Origin: Rhynchopus euleeides
Taxonomy: Eukaryota > Euglenozoa > Diplonemea > Diplonemida > Diplonemidae
Reading direction: 5' to 3'
Length of the DNA: 64,000 bases
Assembly (NCBI GenBank): GCA_963210315.1
Contig: OY723283.1
Span: 558,001-622,000 of the forward strand
In this document: in pieces, positions 10,659-22,412 of the stretch
How the letters are laid out: every line of letters starts with the position of its first letter
How positions within the stretch are numbered: the stretch's first letter is position 1
Position numbers and translations under genes: made by a program
The notes under the pieces: generated by a model
The model's input: the letters and a program-made list of their open reading frames with translations, nothing else
Databases searched by the model: none
Told to the model about the DNA's origin: nothing

Positions 10659-12523
10659 CTCAACGCCGTGACGGGCAGATGCCTGGTGCCCTGTGGGTGC
10701 CTTGCCAGCCTCAGCGGGCAAACCCTGCGTTGAGAGAAGGATGGGGATTCCTCGGGCGCTAAAAGACAGCAGAACAATAGGCCACAGAATTGACCCCCCC
10801 CCCTCCCTTTCACCCTCAATCATTGGGAACGGGGCGGGGGTGCGGGGGGTCGAGCCGGGCGGAGTGGGTTGCCCAGGCCACGGTCTTCCTTACTTCTCGG
10901 TGCCGACAAAAATCACGAGCTGCCTTTGTGCAGAGAGCTGTAAGCGATAAGCTGCTGCAAAGCCCGCAAGCCTTGCTGTTGCTTGACCTCTTCGTTTTCG
11001 TTTGGCCCCTCCAGACAGGAGGTGGGATAGTGTATGGCTGCAGTGGAGACCGCACCAAGAGGAAGTGCCCTTAGCGGTCTCCACTGCTGCAAGTTGTTTC
11101 GCGTGTGTGTGAGTGTGTGGCAGCATGCGCCGGCAGAAAAAAAAGAAGAAGAAAACCAGCATTTTCCACAACGTTTTTTTTTGTTTACCAAGTGTCAACA
11201 GTCGGCCCTGCCAGAGTTACGATAAGACGAGCACCCCACCCCACCCCACCCGCCCCCCCCCCCTTCACTATCACAGCAATCATCGCATTGCCTCGTTCTT
11301 AGTTCTGTTATTTTTCACACCAAATCCCCTCTTCTGAGGCTGCCTTCTGGTATGCTGCCCCCCTCCCCACCCCGCGTTGGTTAACGAATTCCGACGAGCC
11401 ATGCCCACAGTAAAGTGGAAGCATCACCACATGAGGGGAAGGGTGCTGGCCCCCCCTTCCCCTCCCGAACACTTCTTTATGCCTACAGTGCAGCGGCAGG
11501 GCCAGTGGCACGGCAGGAAAAAGAAGAGGGCCAAAAAAAACGTGGTGACAGCATTGGGGAGAGAGGGGGGCTTGTTAGGAGCCCTGGCCAAATAAAGTCG
11601 TCAAAATATCATTCATCACAAACAGACGTTGGTGTGCACGCAAGGCTTCGGCATGCAAGTGGGTGGCAAAAAGATGGCCACATCACTGGGGGGGGATCAT
11701 GAAGCGGAAGAAGAGGGAATCACAAGGATGATGATCTCCCTCTACTCGTTATCAGGGGGGGGGGGGGGCGGGGATTGAAGGACAGGGTGTGGGGGGAGAC
11801 AAAGAAGCGCATGGAGGGGTCATTCCTAAACAACGCACCTCTCGGTTGAAAATGGATGTGGGCTATCCCGACACACTAGCGCGCAGCTAATTTTTTTGCC
11901 ATCACCTAGCGCCAGGTCCCGGCGGAGGTTGTGGAGTAAAGACTGCCAGCGCACGGATGGAGACGCATACGCGCGCAGGCGTGGCCCACAATAACAAGGA
12001 TGGAATGGGAGGGGAGTTGGGAAGGCAGAGAAGGAGGAGGAAAGTCTGTCACACAAAAAAAAATCACGACGAGAGAAAGAATTTCTCTGTGCAAAAAAAA
12101 AAGAATCGTGGGTGCGAGTTTTGTTTGAATTTTTTTTGACGAGCAAAAGGGCTGGCATGCAAGACAAAGGCATGCCCACACCCTTTCTGTTGTTGGGGGG
12201 GGGGGGGGGGGCAAGTATGCCTGGGACTTTGGCCTTTTTGGGCCCAAAAAGGGGTCGGGATTCCACTTTTTCTCCAAGGGTTTTTTAGGGGGGAAATGGC
12301 GCGCAATCCCCCTCGCGGGCAAGAAAATCCCCCCATCCCCACCACACAACCAGTGTGAGTGTGGTGTGTGGGTATTGGACGCCCTGTGTGATGAGAGATA
12401 GTGGCAACACAACAGCAACATGCCAGGCAAGGGGGCCAAAAATGGGTTTTCGGGGCGTTATTGCAACGACCCCTTCCTATGCCCCAGCGGCACAAGCTCA
12501 AGGATTTTGTTGCTCGACATACA
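10659..12523. other. Intergenic between PFKFB and the 12.5-kb repeats
   Basis: This contains poly-G and poly-C tracts and no gene I can support. The segment next to 10658 should include the PFKFB promoter. I could not identify a core element. Confidence 0.5.
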
Positions 12524-12803
12524 GGGGGGTCTGGGGGGCGGAAGGCCCCCAGCCGCCGGAGGCCACGGTAGTGAGTATCTGTTCCTTGCGCCGTAGTGGG
12601 AGCGCGTGGGAGTTGCGGGCGTACAGATTCTGTGTGAGTTAGCTGCGTCCTCCTGAGGCTACGGAGAGTGGTCTGGGTCCCATTCGCTGATGTGAACCCA
12701 AAGGACTTGGCTACAAGACAGGCACGCGCTCCAGCCTAGTGATACAGGGGGGTCTGGGGGGCGGAGCCCCCCAGCCGCCGGAGGCCACGGTAGTGAACGC
12801 CTG
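12524..12803 (+). repeat. Pair of structured GGGGGGTCTGGGG repeats with a conserved spacer
   Basis: Two copies of a 55-60-base unit (about 12524-12582 and 12747-12803) contain a GGGGGGCGGAGCCCCCC palindrome (degenerate in the first copy), then GCCGCCGGAGGC, then CACGGTAGTGA. Between them, at 12616-12662, lies a block of about 47 bases that recurs at 60197-60247 between another such pair. The same unit occurs at 36687, 36945, 53474, 60136 and 60289. Confidence 0.8.
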
Positions 12804-13596
12804 ATCCTGACCGGGGAACAACGCCGGGTTTTGGCTGGAAAAACCGAAAAAGGGGCGGGTGTCCGGAGGATTCATCCTCATCCCCCACTAGAATACCACC
12901 TGCCTCCGAAAAACTTCACCCAGAAAAACCTGTGGGGAAAAAATCCCACCTAAAAAACCCAAGGAGAAAAATAAAATTCCCTCCCTGCAAAAACCCTAAG
13001 AGAAAAAAACTGCAATCCTGAATCGGGACTTGGACTCCACATTTAGCTTCATACTTGGGGGGGGGTATGTTATGTTTATCTTGGCACCCGGCAATGACGA
13101 GCTGTGCTCGATCCGGCCCGATGGAGTTTTGCTCCTCGCTATTATTGTTGTACACACCGCATTACACAGCTTGCCTTATTCTTCTGGCAGGGGGTCATGG
13201 GAAACCACACAAAATCCCCCCCCGCCCCACACCCAAGCTTCTTCGTTGCTGGAATGGGTTTCACCCTTCATTGTGCAATCCACACGAACTGAATAACCCC
13301 CGAAAGCACACACACACACACCTCCCCACACACCACCAATGCACGGGGTGCGCAAACTCAACCTTATGAGGATTGCCTTGGGAGAGAGGCAGGCAACCGC
13401 CCATGAGGGTGTTTGCAGAGGCTAGCGTGCACAGCGCGTGTGTTGTGGCCACCACGACGTTCAGTGGAAAGCCTTGAATATGCAGAGTCACTTATGAATA
13501 TAAAAACCCCCCCCCACACAACTAACCTCGATGATGTCCCCTTCCCACCCTTCTCCTTCATATGCAACCTTGTTGTCCACACACCCCACCACCCCT
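12804..13596. other. Intergenic, 3' side of the vault PARP gene
   Basis: No gene recognised. It contains a (CA)n tract near 13308-13320 and short G runs. It should include the 3' untranslated region of the PARP gene. Confidence 0.5.
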
Positions 13597-16500
13597 CTAC
13601 GCCTCGATGCAGGGGGAGCAGATCGACAGGAAGGACTGGGAAACACGGCGGAGCTCTTCGAGGTGGTCGATGGTGATGTCGTGGTGGTGGAGGGGTGTGG
13701 CAGAGGTGATGTACTGGAGTGCATTGTGGTACTCGTCGATCATCACCTGCTCGCGGTAGCTGCGGGGCGCAGCGTCGCGCACGTCATCGCCGGGGTGGAA
13801 GGCGAGATCCCGCCTCATGGCATGTACACCCATGCGGAGATACTCCAACTCCTGAAGGAAGTCACGCCGCATCCTCAGGTGCATACTGCGCCTAGGCTTC
13901 TTCGCCTGCGTCAGCGTGCTGGTCGCACCCCGGATCTTCGCCGCATTCACCACAGCAGAGGTGTCGATGCCATGCGTGTCGTTCTGCGCTGTCAGATGCA
14001 GGCTGCCATCCTCCTGCAACTCCAGCGTGCAAGTCAGGCGCACCTCACCTGCAACCCGCGGCGGCACGTCGATGCTGCAGCAATACAGATTCTGCACGGC
14101 ATCCTCCGCCCCCAGGCTGACCGCCAGCGACACCCCGACGCTCGTCTGGTAGTCCTCCCGCGTGGTCAGGACCAGGCACCCGCTGGCCACCCCCTCCAGA
14201 GCAAACACCGGCCTGAAGCAGGGCTGCTCGCATCCGGGGTCTGCACCGAGCGAGACATCCACATCGTGCGTCTCGGGGTATGCGCTGTAGAGATCGTCCC
14301 GCAGATGTGCCACCTCCAGGATGCGGCTCAGCTCCGCCTCCGCTGCAGAATCGCTGCAGGCCAGCACGGTGTCCCGCAGGGCGGCACCGCTGTAGACATC
14401 CTCCACGGTGTAGGCGGTGGTGTGCGTCTCGGGCTCTGCCTCCAGAGTGGCGGTGGCATGCTCGTTGGAGGTGCGGACCTTCCGCATGTTGCGCACGTTG
14501 ACCAGGCATGTGTCTGCGTTGTAGACGCAGTGCTCCGCATCGCTCGCCGTGATGTGCTTCAGGAAGTGCCCCCCCGCCTCGACCCAGTCGCTGCCCAGGT
14601 GCCATGTGGCAGGGATCAGCCCGCTGCTGTCGCCGTGTTCCTGCAGCAAGGAGGCGCACGCATCCCGCACCTCCTGCGCCTCCAGGAAGTGTGCCGGGCT
14701 GGTCAGCTTGTAAAGGCGCATCAGGAACTCTGCCACGGCGACAATACACCCCAGCAGCAGGTGGTTTGCGTAGCGGAGATCGCCTCCTGTCAGGCCGTGG
14801 TCTGTCAGGTAGGACAGGAGGGCGGCGGGTGTGCGGCACTCCGACAGCAGGCATGACGTGTTGGGCGTTGTGGGGGTGCCAGAACCCCGCCAGGACTGGA
14901 TGCAGGAGCCGGCGCTCTCAGCAGCGACACGGAGGCCAATGATGTAGTCGGTGGCGTCGTTGGGAACAGGTGCCACTTCCTTCGCGAAGGGTGGCAGCGA
15001 CACATTGCACTCCGTGAGGAACGACTCGACGCCGTTCTCCCCTCCCTGCCTGACGGCCCATGCCAGGTACTCGTCGTGCTCGGGGGAGCCGAGCGTCACC
15101 TCTACGATGCCCTCATCGAGGAGGCGCCCAGTGCGGAGCTCGAACAGCTCCCCGAACAGGCCCAGGTGGTCTGCGAGGTAGCCGCGTGTCAGGTGGCGCG
15201 GCACCCCTCCCAGAGTAATGTTTGCAGTCGAAGAACCCAGGTGGTCCTTGAGGGAGCGCATGGGGCACCAGCAGTTGATCCCCAGAAGGATTCCGCCCTC
15301 CGGGGTTGGTGTTGGTGCCTGTGAGGGGTGGGTGGATGGGCATAGGCGTAGCGTTGTCTGTCCAGTGGCGCTGGTTTTGTGAAAAAGTAACACCGGGAAA
15401 CGGCGCCCCCCCCCTACCCCAGCTCATCCATACCTTCCCCACCGATGCAGCAAAGCCCTTAGTGGACTTGAAAGCACCGCCACGGCCACGGCCACCACCG
15501 CCGCCACCACGTTGCTCTTGCGCAGCACCCGTGCAGAGGGAGGTCAGTGAAAATGTCTGCATCTCGTCCTTGCACCACTCCTGATCCTCCTCTTTCTCCG
15601 CCTGCAAATCAGAGGGCGGGGTGTAGGTAGGGTGTTTGTTTGCAAAAAAACAATGCCGAAAGCCCCCCCCCCCCCAACAACAACAACCCTCGCAAGAGAG
15701 GCCTATGAAGGGGCGTGGCAATGCGACCCACACCGCCAGACGACGGATACGAACATCCCCGAGGGCAGGCGACACCAGAGAGGGCCGCCCTTCCTTTGCT
15801 GACCCAGTGTGCTGTGTGCATTGTCCCGATGACGCCAACCACACCTTCACTCAAAATTTCTCTCACCCGGGTGGCGTGTGGGCCAGCAGGGCACAGGGCA
15901 CATACATCGTCTTTCTTCAGCACGAGCTTCTTCGATCGCCGCTCTTTCGCATGATGGTGGGGGGCACTCGCCATCGCTGGCATCGCTGCCCGCGCCGGTG
16001 GCGGCGGCGGAGCCTTGGAAGCCATAAAAGGATGCCCAGCAGTTTTCACTTGCCCGGCGAAGTCCCTCGTTACGGAGGCAGAAAGGAGTGTTGAGGCAGT
16101 TGCGTGGGCAACATCCCGTTGTTTGCACTTCTTCTTTTTATCCGACTTTCTAGTCTCCCTTGCGACAGGCTCCACCCTCTTCTTCTCCTCCTCCATGGAC
16201 CGCCTCCTAGAGGTCGCCTCCACCACCGGAGGCGCAGCACCTGCGTCGTCGAAGAGCCCGAGCATCATAAGATCATCTGCACATTCCTCATCCTCCGCTC
16301 CGAACACGTCATCCAGAGCGTCGTTGATCATCTCGACAGGCGCTGGCTTCCCCCTGCACTCCTTCTTCTCCTTCTTCCCCTTCTTCTTCGGATAGGATCG
16401 AGGGGCGGCAGGCGGGGGTGGCGCCGCCGATGCGCAGGGAGAGTCGAAGAGACTACTATCATCAACCTCCCACACCTCGTCATGCCCGCCTTTCGCCTTC

Positions 16501-19500
16501 ATCGCCTGCCTTCCCAGCGAGGGTACGGGGGCTGCGGACGCTGAGGGGGCGGGGTCACAGAAGCTGTCGAACAGGCCGAAACCCATGTCCTCCTCCCCGT
16601 CCTCCTCCGGGGGCGGAGGCGGGGCGGCCCTGGCCTTGTGTGTAATGGAGCTGCGGCGCTGTGCGGATGGGGCGAGTTCGTCGCTTGAGGAGTCGAACAG
16701 GCCGAAGCCACCCCCGTCCTCATCATCCGACTCGCCTTCAACCGCATAGTCGGCTGCCGCGCACACAGCACTCTCTGCCACACAGACGGATAACATCTCC
16801 GCCTCCTCATGCGAGTGAAACCAAAGCATCTTGGCGAGCTGGTTCTGTTGGGGTACAGTGTGTGTGTGATGGCCACTCTCCCTCTGCCGGACAGGCCGTG
16901 TGTGCAGGTGTGTAAGGCATACCTCGACGTTGGGATCGTCCACCTCCTCCTCCGCCTTGTCCACCTCCGCGCGGGCATGCCTGGGTGTCTGGAAGACGCG
17001 GCTCATGAAGGGCATGAGGCCCAGCTGGCGGACTGCGTCATCGAGGGGGTCGCCTGACTTGCGGGATGCAGCCTTCTCCCGCCGCACGGCACGTGCGGCC
17101 TGGCGCTGCATGCGCTTTGCTTCGCGGCGTGCCTGTTTCTCCGCGTTTTGTGTGCCGAGCTGGAGACGCTGCATCAGCTGGCGCTCCTCGAGAGCCTCGC
17201 GTGCGATGGTGCGGGAGGAGCGGTAGGCCTGCTCCGGGAGGGGGTCGACGTGCAGCATGTGTGCCAGCGTGTCGACGCCGGGTGTGTTGCACTGGCCCTT
17301 GCCGTGACGCAGGCGACGCTTCTCTTCGTCGCTGCGCTCCTCCACAGCGAGCATCGAGGTGAAGCGTGTCACCAGGTTGAATTGGATGCCCAGTGCGACC
17401 ATGGTGTCCTTCATCTGGCGCTTCCGCGCGACGTGTGTGGCGTAGTCTGCAGAGAAGGCACCTCCTTCGAACTCGCGGATGATGTTGCGGACGCACAGCT
17501 TGTGGAGTATGTCGCCCTGGATGTGGTGCGACGGCCACGGGGTGACGAGGTACCGCTCCTCCTGCTGCAGGACCAGGGGCTCCTCCTCGTGGAACAGCGT
17601 CTCGGCGGTCATCTCCTCTGGTTGTGCAGATGCAGGTGTGTACTTCGGGTTCTGCGACTTCGACACGGCGAGCATTTCGACGCGGCGCGGGGCACGGGAG
17701 GCCAGGCAGAACATGACGCTCTGCGACTGCGAGAAGAGGGAGGGGATGAAGGCGGGTGTCTGCTGCACGCCAGCGGCGAACTCCTGCTTCAGAGCCTGCG
17801 AGCGCTCGTCGGACCAGTCGACACGGATGTCGGTCAGCACATTCCCATCGAGCTTCGCGAGCTGCCGCTTGACAACATCCGCCCACCGTGACTTCCTGTC
17901 GCCGGGCAGCGCAGCGTATTCACCACGCCCATGCGCAGCCACGACACGGAGGGGGTGCGAGCAGACCTGATCACCCACCCCGAAGGTGAAGACGCGGAAC
18001 ATGCGCTCGCTGAACCCCTCCCGCAGGTGGGAGATGGCGTGCGACAGGCCGGGGCACTGCGACAGCCCGCCGTGCAGCAGGCTGGCGCAGTCAGCCACCT
18101 GGCTGCCGAAGTCGATGGCACCGTCGCTGAAGACGAGGAGGGACATGTCGTTGCGCTGCAGCGACACAAGGTCCCGCAGCACGGTGAACAGGTCTGTCCC
18201 ACCACCGTTCACACGGCACTGGCCCTCCAGGTAGTCGTGTGCCACCGTAGCATTGCTCTCGTTGAGAGGGACGGCACGGGCAAAGAGGCGGTTGGTGCGC
18301 AGCCCAAAGGTCAGCACGTTGAAGTATGTCTCGTAAGGCAGCAGCCCGGAGTGCTCACGGTCCTCGAGCTCGCGCAGGCACAGCTGCGCGCCCTGCAGGG
18401 CAGCCTCGATGCCGTGCCCCTGCGACATGCTGACAGACGTGTCGATCACAATCAGCACCTCCTTGCGCCGCCTCCCCTCCCCCGCAGCTGCCGGCTGCGC
18501 CGCCAGCTGCGCGGCGTCTGGTGCCTCTGGTGAGAAGCACACCATGCATGCCGCTTTGTCGTCGCTCTTCTGTCGGTCGTCGCCCTGCATCCTCTCCACC
18601 CACATGCGTGGGGCAGCAATGTTCTCCAGGTACACCTCCAGCACGAAGTCACGCTCGAACAGGTCGTCCAACGGGGTCGTCACACCCTCGGCACCTTCAA
18701 TCCCACCACAGACACGCACCGAAGCGCAGTGAGCAGAGCGCTTCGTGAGATATTCGTGCGAGACATCGATGCGGACAACATCCCACGGCATGGTCACACC
18801 AAGCTCGAGGTCGAAGGCCTCCATGTCGCCCTGCCTGCTGACCACCGCGTCCCCCGCATCCTCCTCCGAGTCGTCCTGCTCGTCCTGGTCTTGGGCGGCG
18901 CGGCGGGGATGCACCTCGCGGGGCAGCACCCAGCGCACACAGCCAGCCGCAGTGTCCACTGTGAGCTCTGTGATGTACGTCAGCTTGATGACCACATCCG
19001 TCTTGGGCGGCAGGTTCCCGATGGAGATGGTGAAGATCTCCGGGGTCTCCTTGGACGAGTCCTCCAGCAGGTAGGCACCCTTGCCTGCCTTGACAGCCTC
19101 CTTGTACTCCCGCTGTGCCTGTTCTTTCTCCTTCGTCACAGCCACTACGTGCTTGTCGTTGATGAAGGCCTCGAAACCGCAGACTGCTGCCTTCTCCTGC
19201 AGGGGGAACACATACTTGCCCTGCACGGACTGGCTGTAGTCGTTGCGGTAGTGCTGGAAGATGACCACCTCACCCACCAGATCCAGCAGCGTGCCCTTCA
19301 CGGAGATCTTCTTCAGCAGCGCAGGCACCTCCTGCCCGTTGGTTTCGAACACAAGGCCCACAGCATCAAGCGACTCCACAGAGACCTCGAGTTCAGGCAC
19401 AGCCTGGGGTGCGGCAGCCTCGTTGTTCATGGAGGACACAGAGGAGAGTGCCACTTCACGCGGAAGAGATGTCGACGGCCCGTAGCGACCCTGCTGCCTG

Positions 19501-21419
19501 GCAGACAAAAGAGGCGTGCCGTAAGTCGCCTGGAAGAAAGCATCGGCAGCAGCCGTGTCCAGCACTTTGATGCGGAACATATACTTCAGGCGCTGCTGCT
19601 CGGCACGGTAGATGCAGTACTCATCATCGCGGAAGGCGGAGGGCGAGTCGCTGTCGTCCTTCCTGCCGTGCAGCGAGTCGAACCCCGCAGGGGGGCCGGT
19701 GCTGCCGTGCGTCGGCTGGGTGGTGGACGACATCTTCCCCAGCGCCACCTCGCATGCAAAGACGAAGATATAGCCCTGCTCGCTCTCTGTGGCGTACCGC
19801 ATGCAGGTCGACAAGTCATGCGCAAAATAGATGCCCCGCCCCAGCATGCCGCGGTCACGCCGCATGCGCTGGGCACGAGGCACCTGGAGGCCGTTGGCGA
19901 GGATGGACGCCACGTTGTGCGCAGGGGTGCAGTGCAGCAGCATGCGGTGGTTGCCCACCTCAGAAGCGTAGTTGAAGTGCTCCTCCGGCTTGCGGAGCTC
20001 AAAGATGCTGTCGATCTGGAAGATGTCGGGGTGCAGCTCCGCCCCCTGCAGGCACTTCTTCTGCACACGCGCCGCACGCTCGCCGCGCACCTGGTTCACC
20101 TCACAGTTGAGCGCGAGATACTGCCACAGCAGGGGTGTTTGCTGCGGCTCCACAGACCCCGTGCCCATGAACTCCCCACAGGCAAGGCACGTCCTCAGCT
20201 GCTGCAGCTTGAACTGCTCATGGTCGACATCGACACGGCAGCCCTCCGGGAGGAAATCACCTTCATCATCAGCGAAGCTGACGCGGCGCATCTTCGAGGC
20301 AGACCTGTAGTCGCGCATCAGGGCCTCCATCTGTGACTCCAGGTTGCGTTGCAACTTCGGGGCAGATGCGTGGTATTCTGCCACAGTGTCGGTGAGGACG
20401 CGCAGCAGAGCCTCTGCGTCCAGCACATCCTGCAGGGACACAGCAAACACGTTCTGGAACCCGCCCATCGCCTCACCCAGGTGGCGCTGCAGCTCGCCGA
20501 AGGCCTGCGATGCGAGCTGCAGGATGTCGCGGGGCACGCCCCGGCTCACCGCAGAGCAGTTTGCGTCTCTGCCGAAGTAGAAGTTTTCACGGAAGCGGCT
20601 GATGTTGCCGACCCGCACCTCGCAGCCATCCAGCATATGCAGGGTCCCGACGCGCGCCGTCGTGACAAACCCATCTCCCAGGAGCAGGCGCCACACGAAA
20701 TCAAACAGCTCCTCCGCCTTCTCCGACGATGCTGTTGTGGCCGACAGGGCACGCTTGGCTCCAACCTGAAGGAACACGCGGTACTGCACCGTGTCCTGGG
20801 GCAGCCTCGCAGCGGCCCCACCCCCGCTCCCACCACCCTCCAGCTTCTTCCCTGCGAACACGGAGTGCACCTCAGCACAGGCAACGCCCTTTGCACCCCA
20901 TCCGCCGTTAGCAAACCCCTGGTAGGCTGGGATGATGTAGTTCTCCTCGGCAGTGGCATCGGAGCCCTCAGTCAGCTGCACCCACGGCGCACTCTGCGGT
21001 GTGTCCCAATCGGTGCCGGTGTTGTCGGACCCGAGCTGCTCCCACCACGGCGCTGCGTCGGACTTGACAGCCGCAAGGTTGTTGACCCCCTGTGGCGCGT
21101 TGATCTTGAAGATTTCGAGGAGGTCTTCCACCTTCAGGCCCTCGCACCAGTTGTCCAGCATGGTGACGTTCACAATAGGGATCCCAAGCGCCACCGCCTT
21201 CTTGAGTGTGTAGCTGCGCTGCCACTGGTCCGGCGCGCAGTTGCGTGTCAGCAGGAAGTTCGTCTTGTCGCTCACAAGGGAGGAGCCCTTTGCGCCCATG
21301 GCGCGCAGCTTCCGCTGCAGATCCTGGCGTGCGCTGTGCCCGAGGGGTGCCGTGATGTCCTCGGGTGGGCCCAGCTCCCATGCCACATGCAGGCAGGGCT
21401 CATTGCGACCCTTCCCCAT
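13597..21419 (-). CDS. Vault-type poly(ADP-ribose) polymerase with extended C-terminus, four exons
   Basis: Relative of PARP4/vPARP, the ADP-ribosyltransferase of the vault ribonucleoprotein. Exons (minus strand): 16923-21419, 15906-16844, 15434-15601, 13597-15318. All junctions are phase 0 with GTATG donors, giving 2,441 residues. Order: BRCT (about 30-100, ending LDNWCE); PARP regulatory and catalytic region (about 330-580, with LLHC and GIYFA supplying the His and Tyr); VIT (about 700-830); VWA (from about 985, MIDAS DTSVS). Exon 2 is acidic, with four LFD motifs, two very like the ribosomal P-stalk tail (for example EEDGEEDMGFGLFD). Exon 3 has a GGRGRGG tract. Exon 4 adds 573 residues: the first part is unrecognised, the later part resembles an Hsp70 substrate-binding domain. 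I chose the ATG at 21419, because a frame continuing to 21461 lies in a simple repeat. The link of exons 3-4 rests on splice logic only. Confidence 0.8.
16845..16922 (-). other. 78-base stop-free intron in the vault PARP gene
   Basis: The donor is GTATGCC after the Val-Glu codons and the acceptor is CCCAACAG. Length is 26 codons with no stop, so retention would insert a His/Gln/Thr-rich peptide without shifting the frame. I call it an intron because the boundaries match the other introns and the inserted peptide is unlike its surroundings. Confidence 0.7.
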
Positions 21420-22412
21420 CGTGTGTAGTGACGCAGCGACGCAGCGACGCAGCGACGCCACCTGCCAGGGGTGGGGTGTGTGGTGGCTCCGGTGTGGTGA
21501 GTGCGGTGGGGGTGGGGTGTATGTTTCTCCATCTGATTGTAAGCACGCCTGCCGATGAGAAGGCAGCAGGAGTGCGCTCGTCAGAGGTGGCGTGGTATCT
21601 TCTTGGTAGCATCAACGGTGCTGCTCTGCAACGAGTTTTTTTTGGGCATTTCGAGCAGCACTGACATTTGCAAGCGGGTGGGTATGGGGAGGGGGCCATG
21701 GCGAGGAGATGAGGGCGCCGGCAAATCACGATGAACCAGCCAGGAGATACCCCCTCCAGCGGCTGTATGATGTGTATTCATTTGTAGCGGTTTGCAGCGA
21801 TACGCTTGAAGGGACCTCAACACCTGCATGTCTGCGTGACACGGCAAGCATATCGCCTGAGACTAATAACGCACCGCCACGCCTCCCACAACCCCACCCC
21901 CTCCGGTGGATGCGATCCGCCCTGATTTGCAGGAATATGCGAGCCACGCATGCAAATCTCTATCGACAGAGTCTTCCCTCTGCTCTCCAACCCACCCCAG
22001 CACCCCAGAGACTGGTGTGGGGTGGGTAAGACCTTCTCTGCCCCAGAGAGCAAAATCTGCCTACCGGTGCCCCACCGATGCATGTGGGTGTAAGACGACA
22101 AAGGTGTATGTGAGAGGGGCGCTGTCCCGGGGGGGGCAGAGACGCCAACCTCTCGGATAGTATAATGTATGCAACCACCGGTTGCGCGAGAATGTGATGG
22201 GGTGCACCAAAGAACAAGAGACACGGCACCGCCACCACCACCATCTGAGTTTACGTTTGGCAATTTGAAGCAGAGAGAGAGAGAGAGGGCAGTGCACCCC
22301 TCACACAACACCACCACCTTCGACAGGATTTTTCACCTTGGGTGGTTGTGGTGTCTTTTGTTTCACCACCACCACCGTGCATGCAACACTCATGAGACGT
22401 CCCTCAGGCACC
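21420..22412. other. Intergenic between vault PARP and SNF2
   Basis: Immediately upstream of the PARP ATG is a short tandem array of the 8-mer GACGCAGC (about 21430-21456). The rest shows no gene. It should hold the PARP promoter and the 3' region of the SNF2 gene. Confidence 0.5.

Noticed and set aside
13531..14856. Long plus-strand frames opposite the PARP, SNF2 and PUF genes (for example 441 and 535 codons)
   Set aside because: They are antisense shadows caused by strong C/G third-base bias; their products are His/Leu/Arg-rich without domains.
21420..21461. Upstream in-frame start for the vault PARP at 21461
   Set aside because: The extra 14 residues are encoded by the simple GACGCAGC repeat, and the BRCT domain begins normally after the ATG at 21419.
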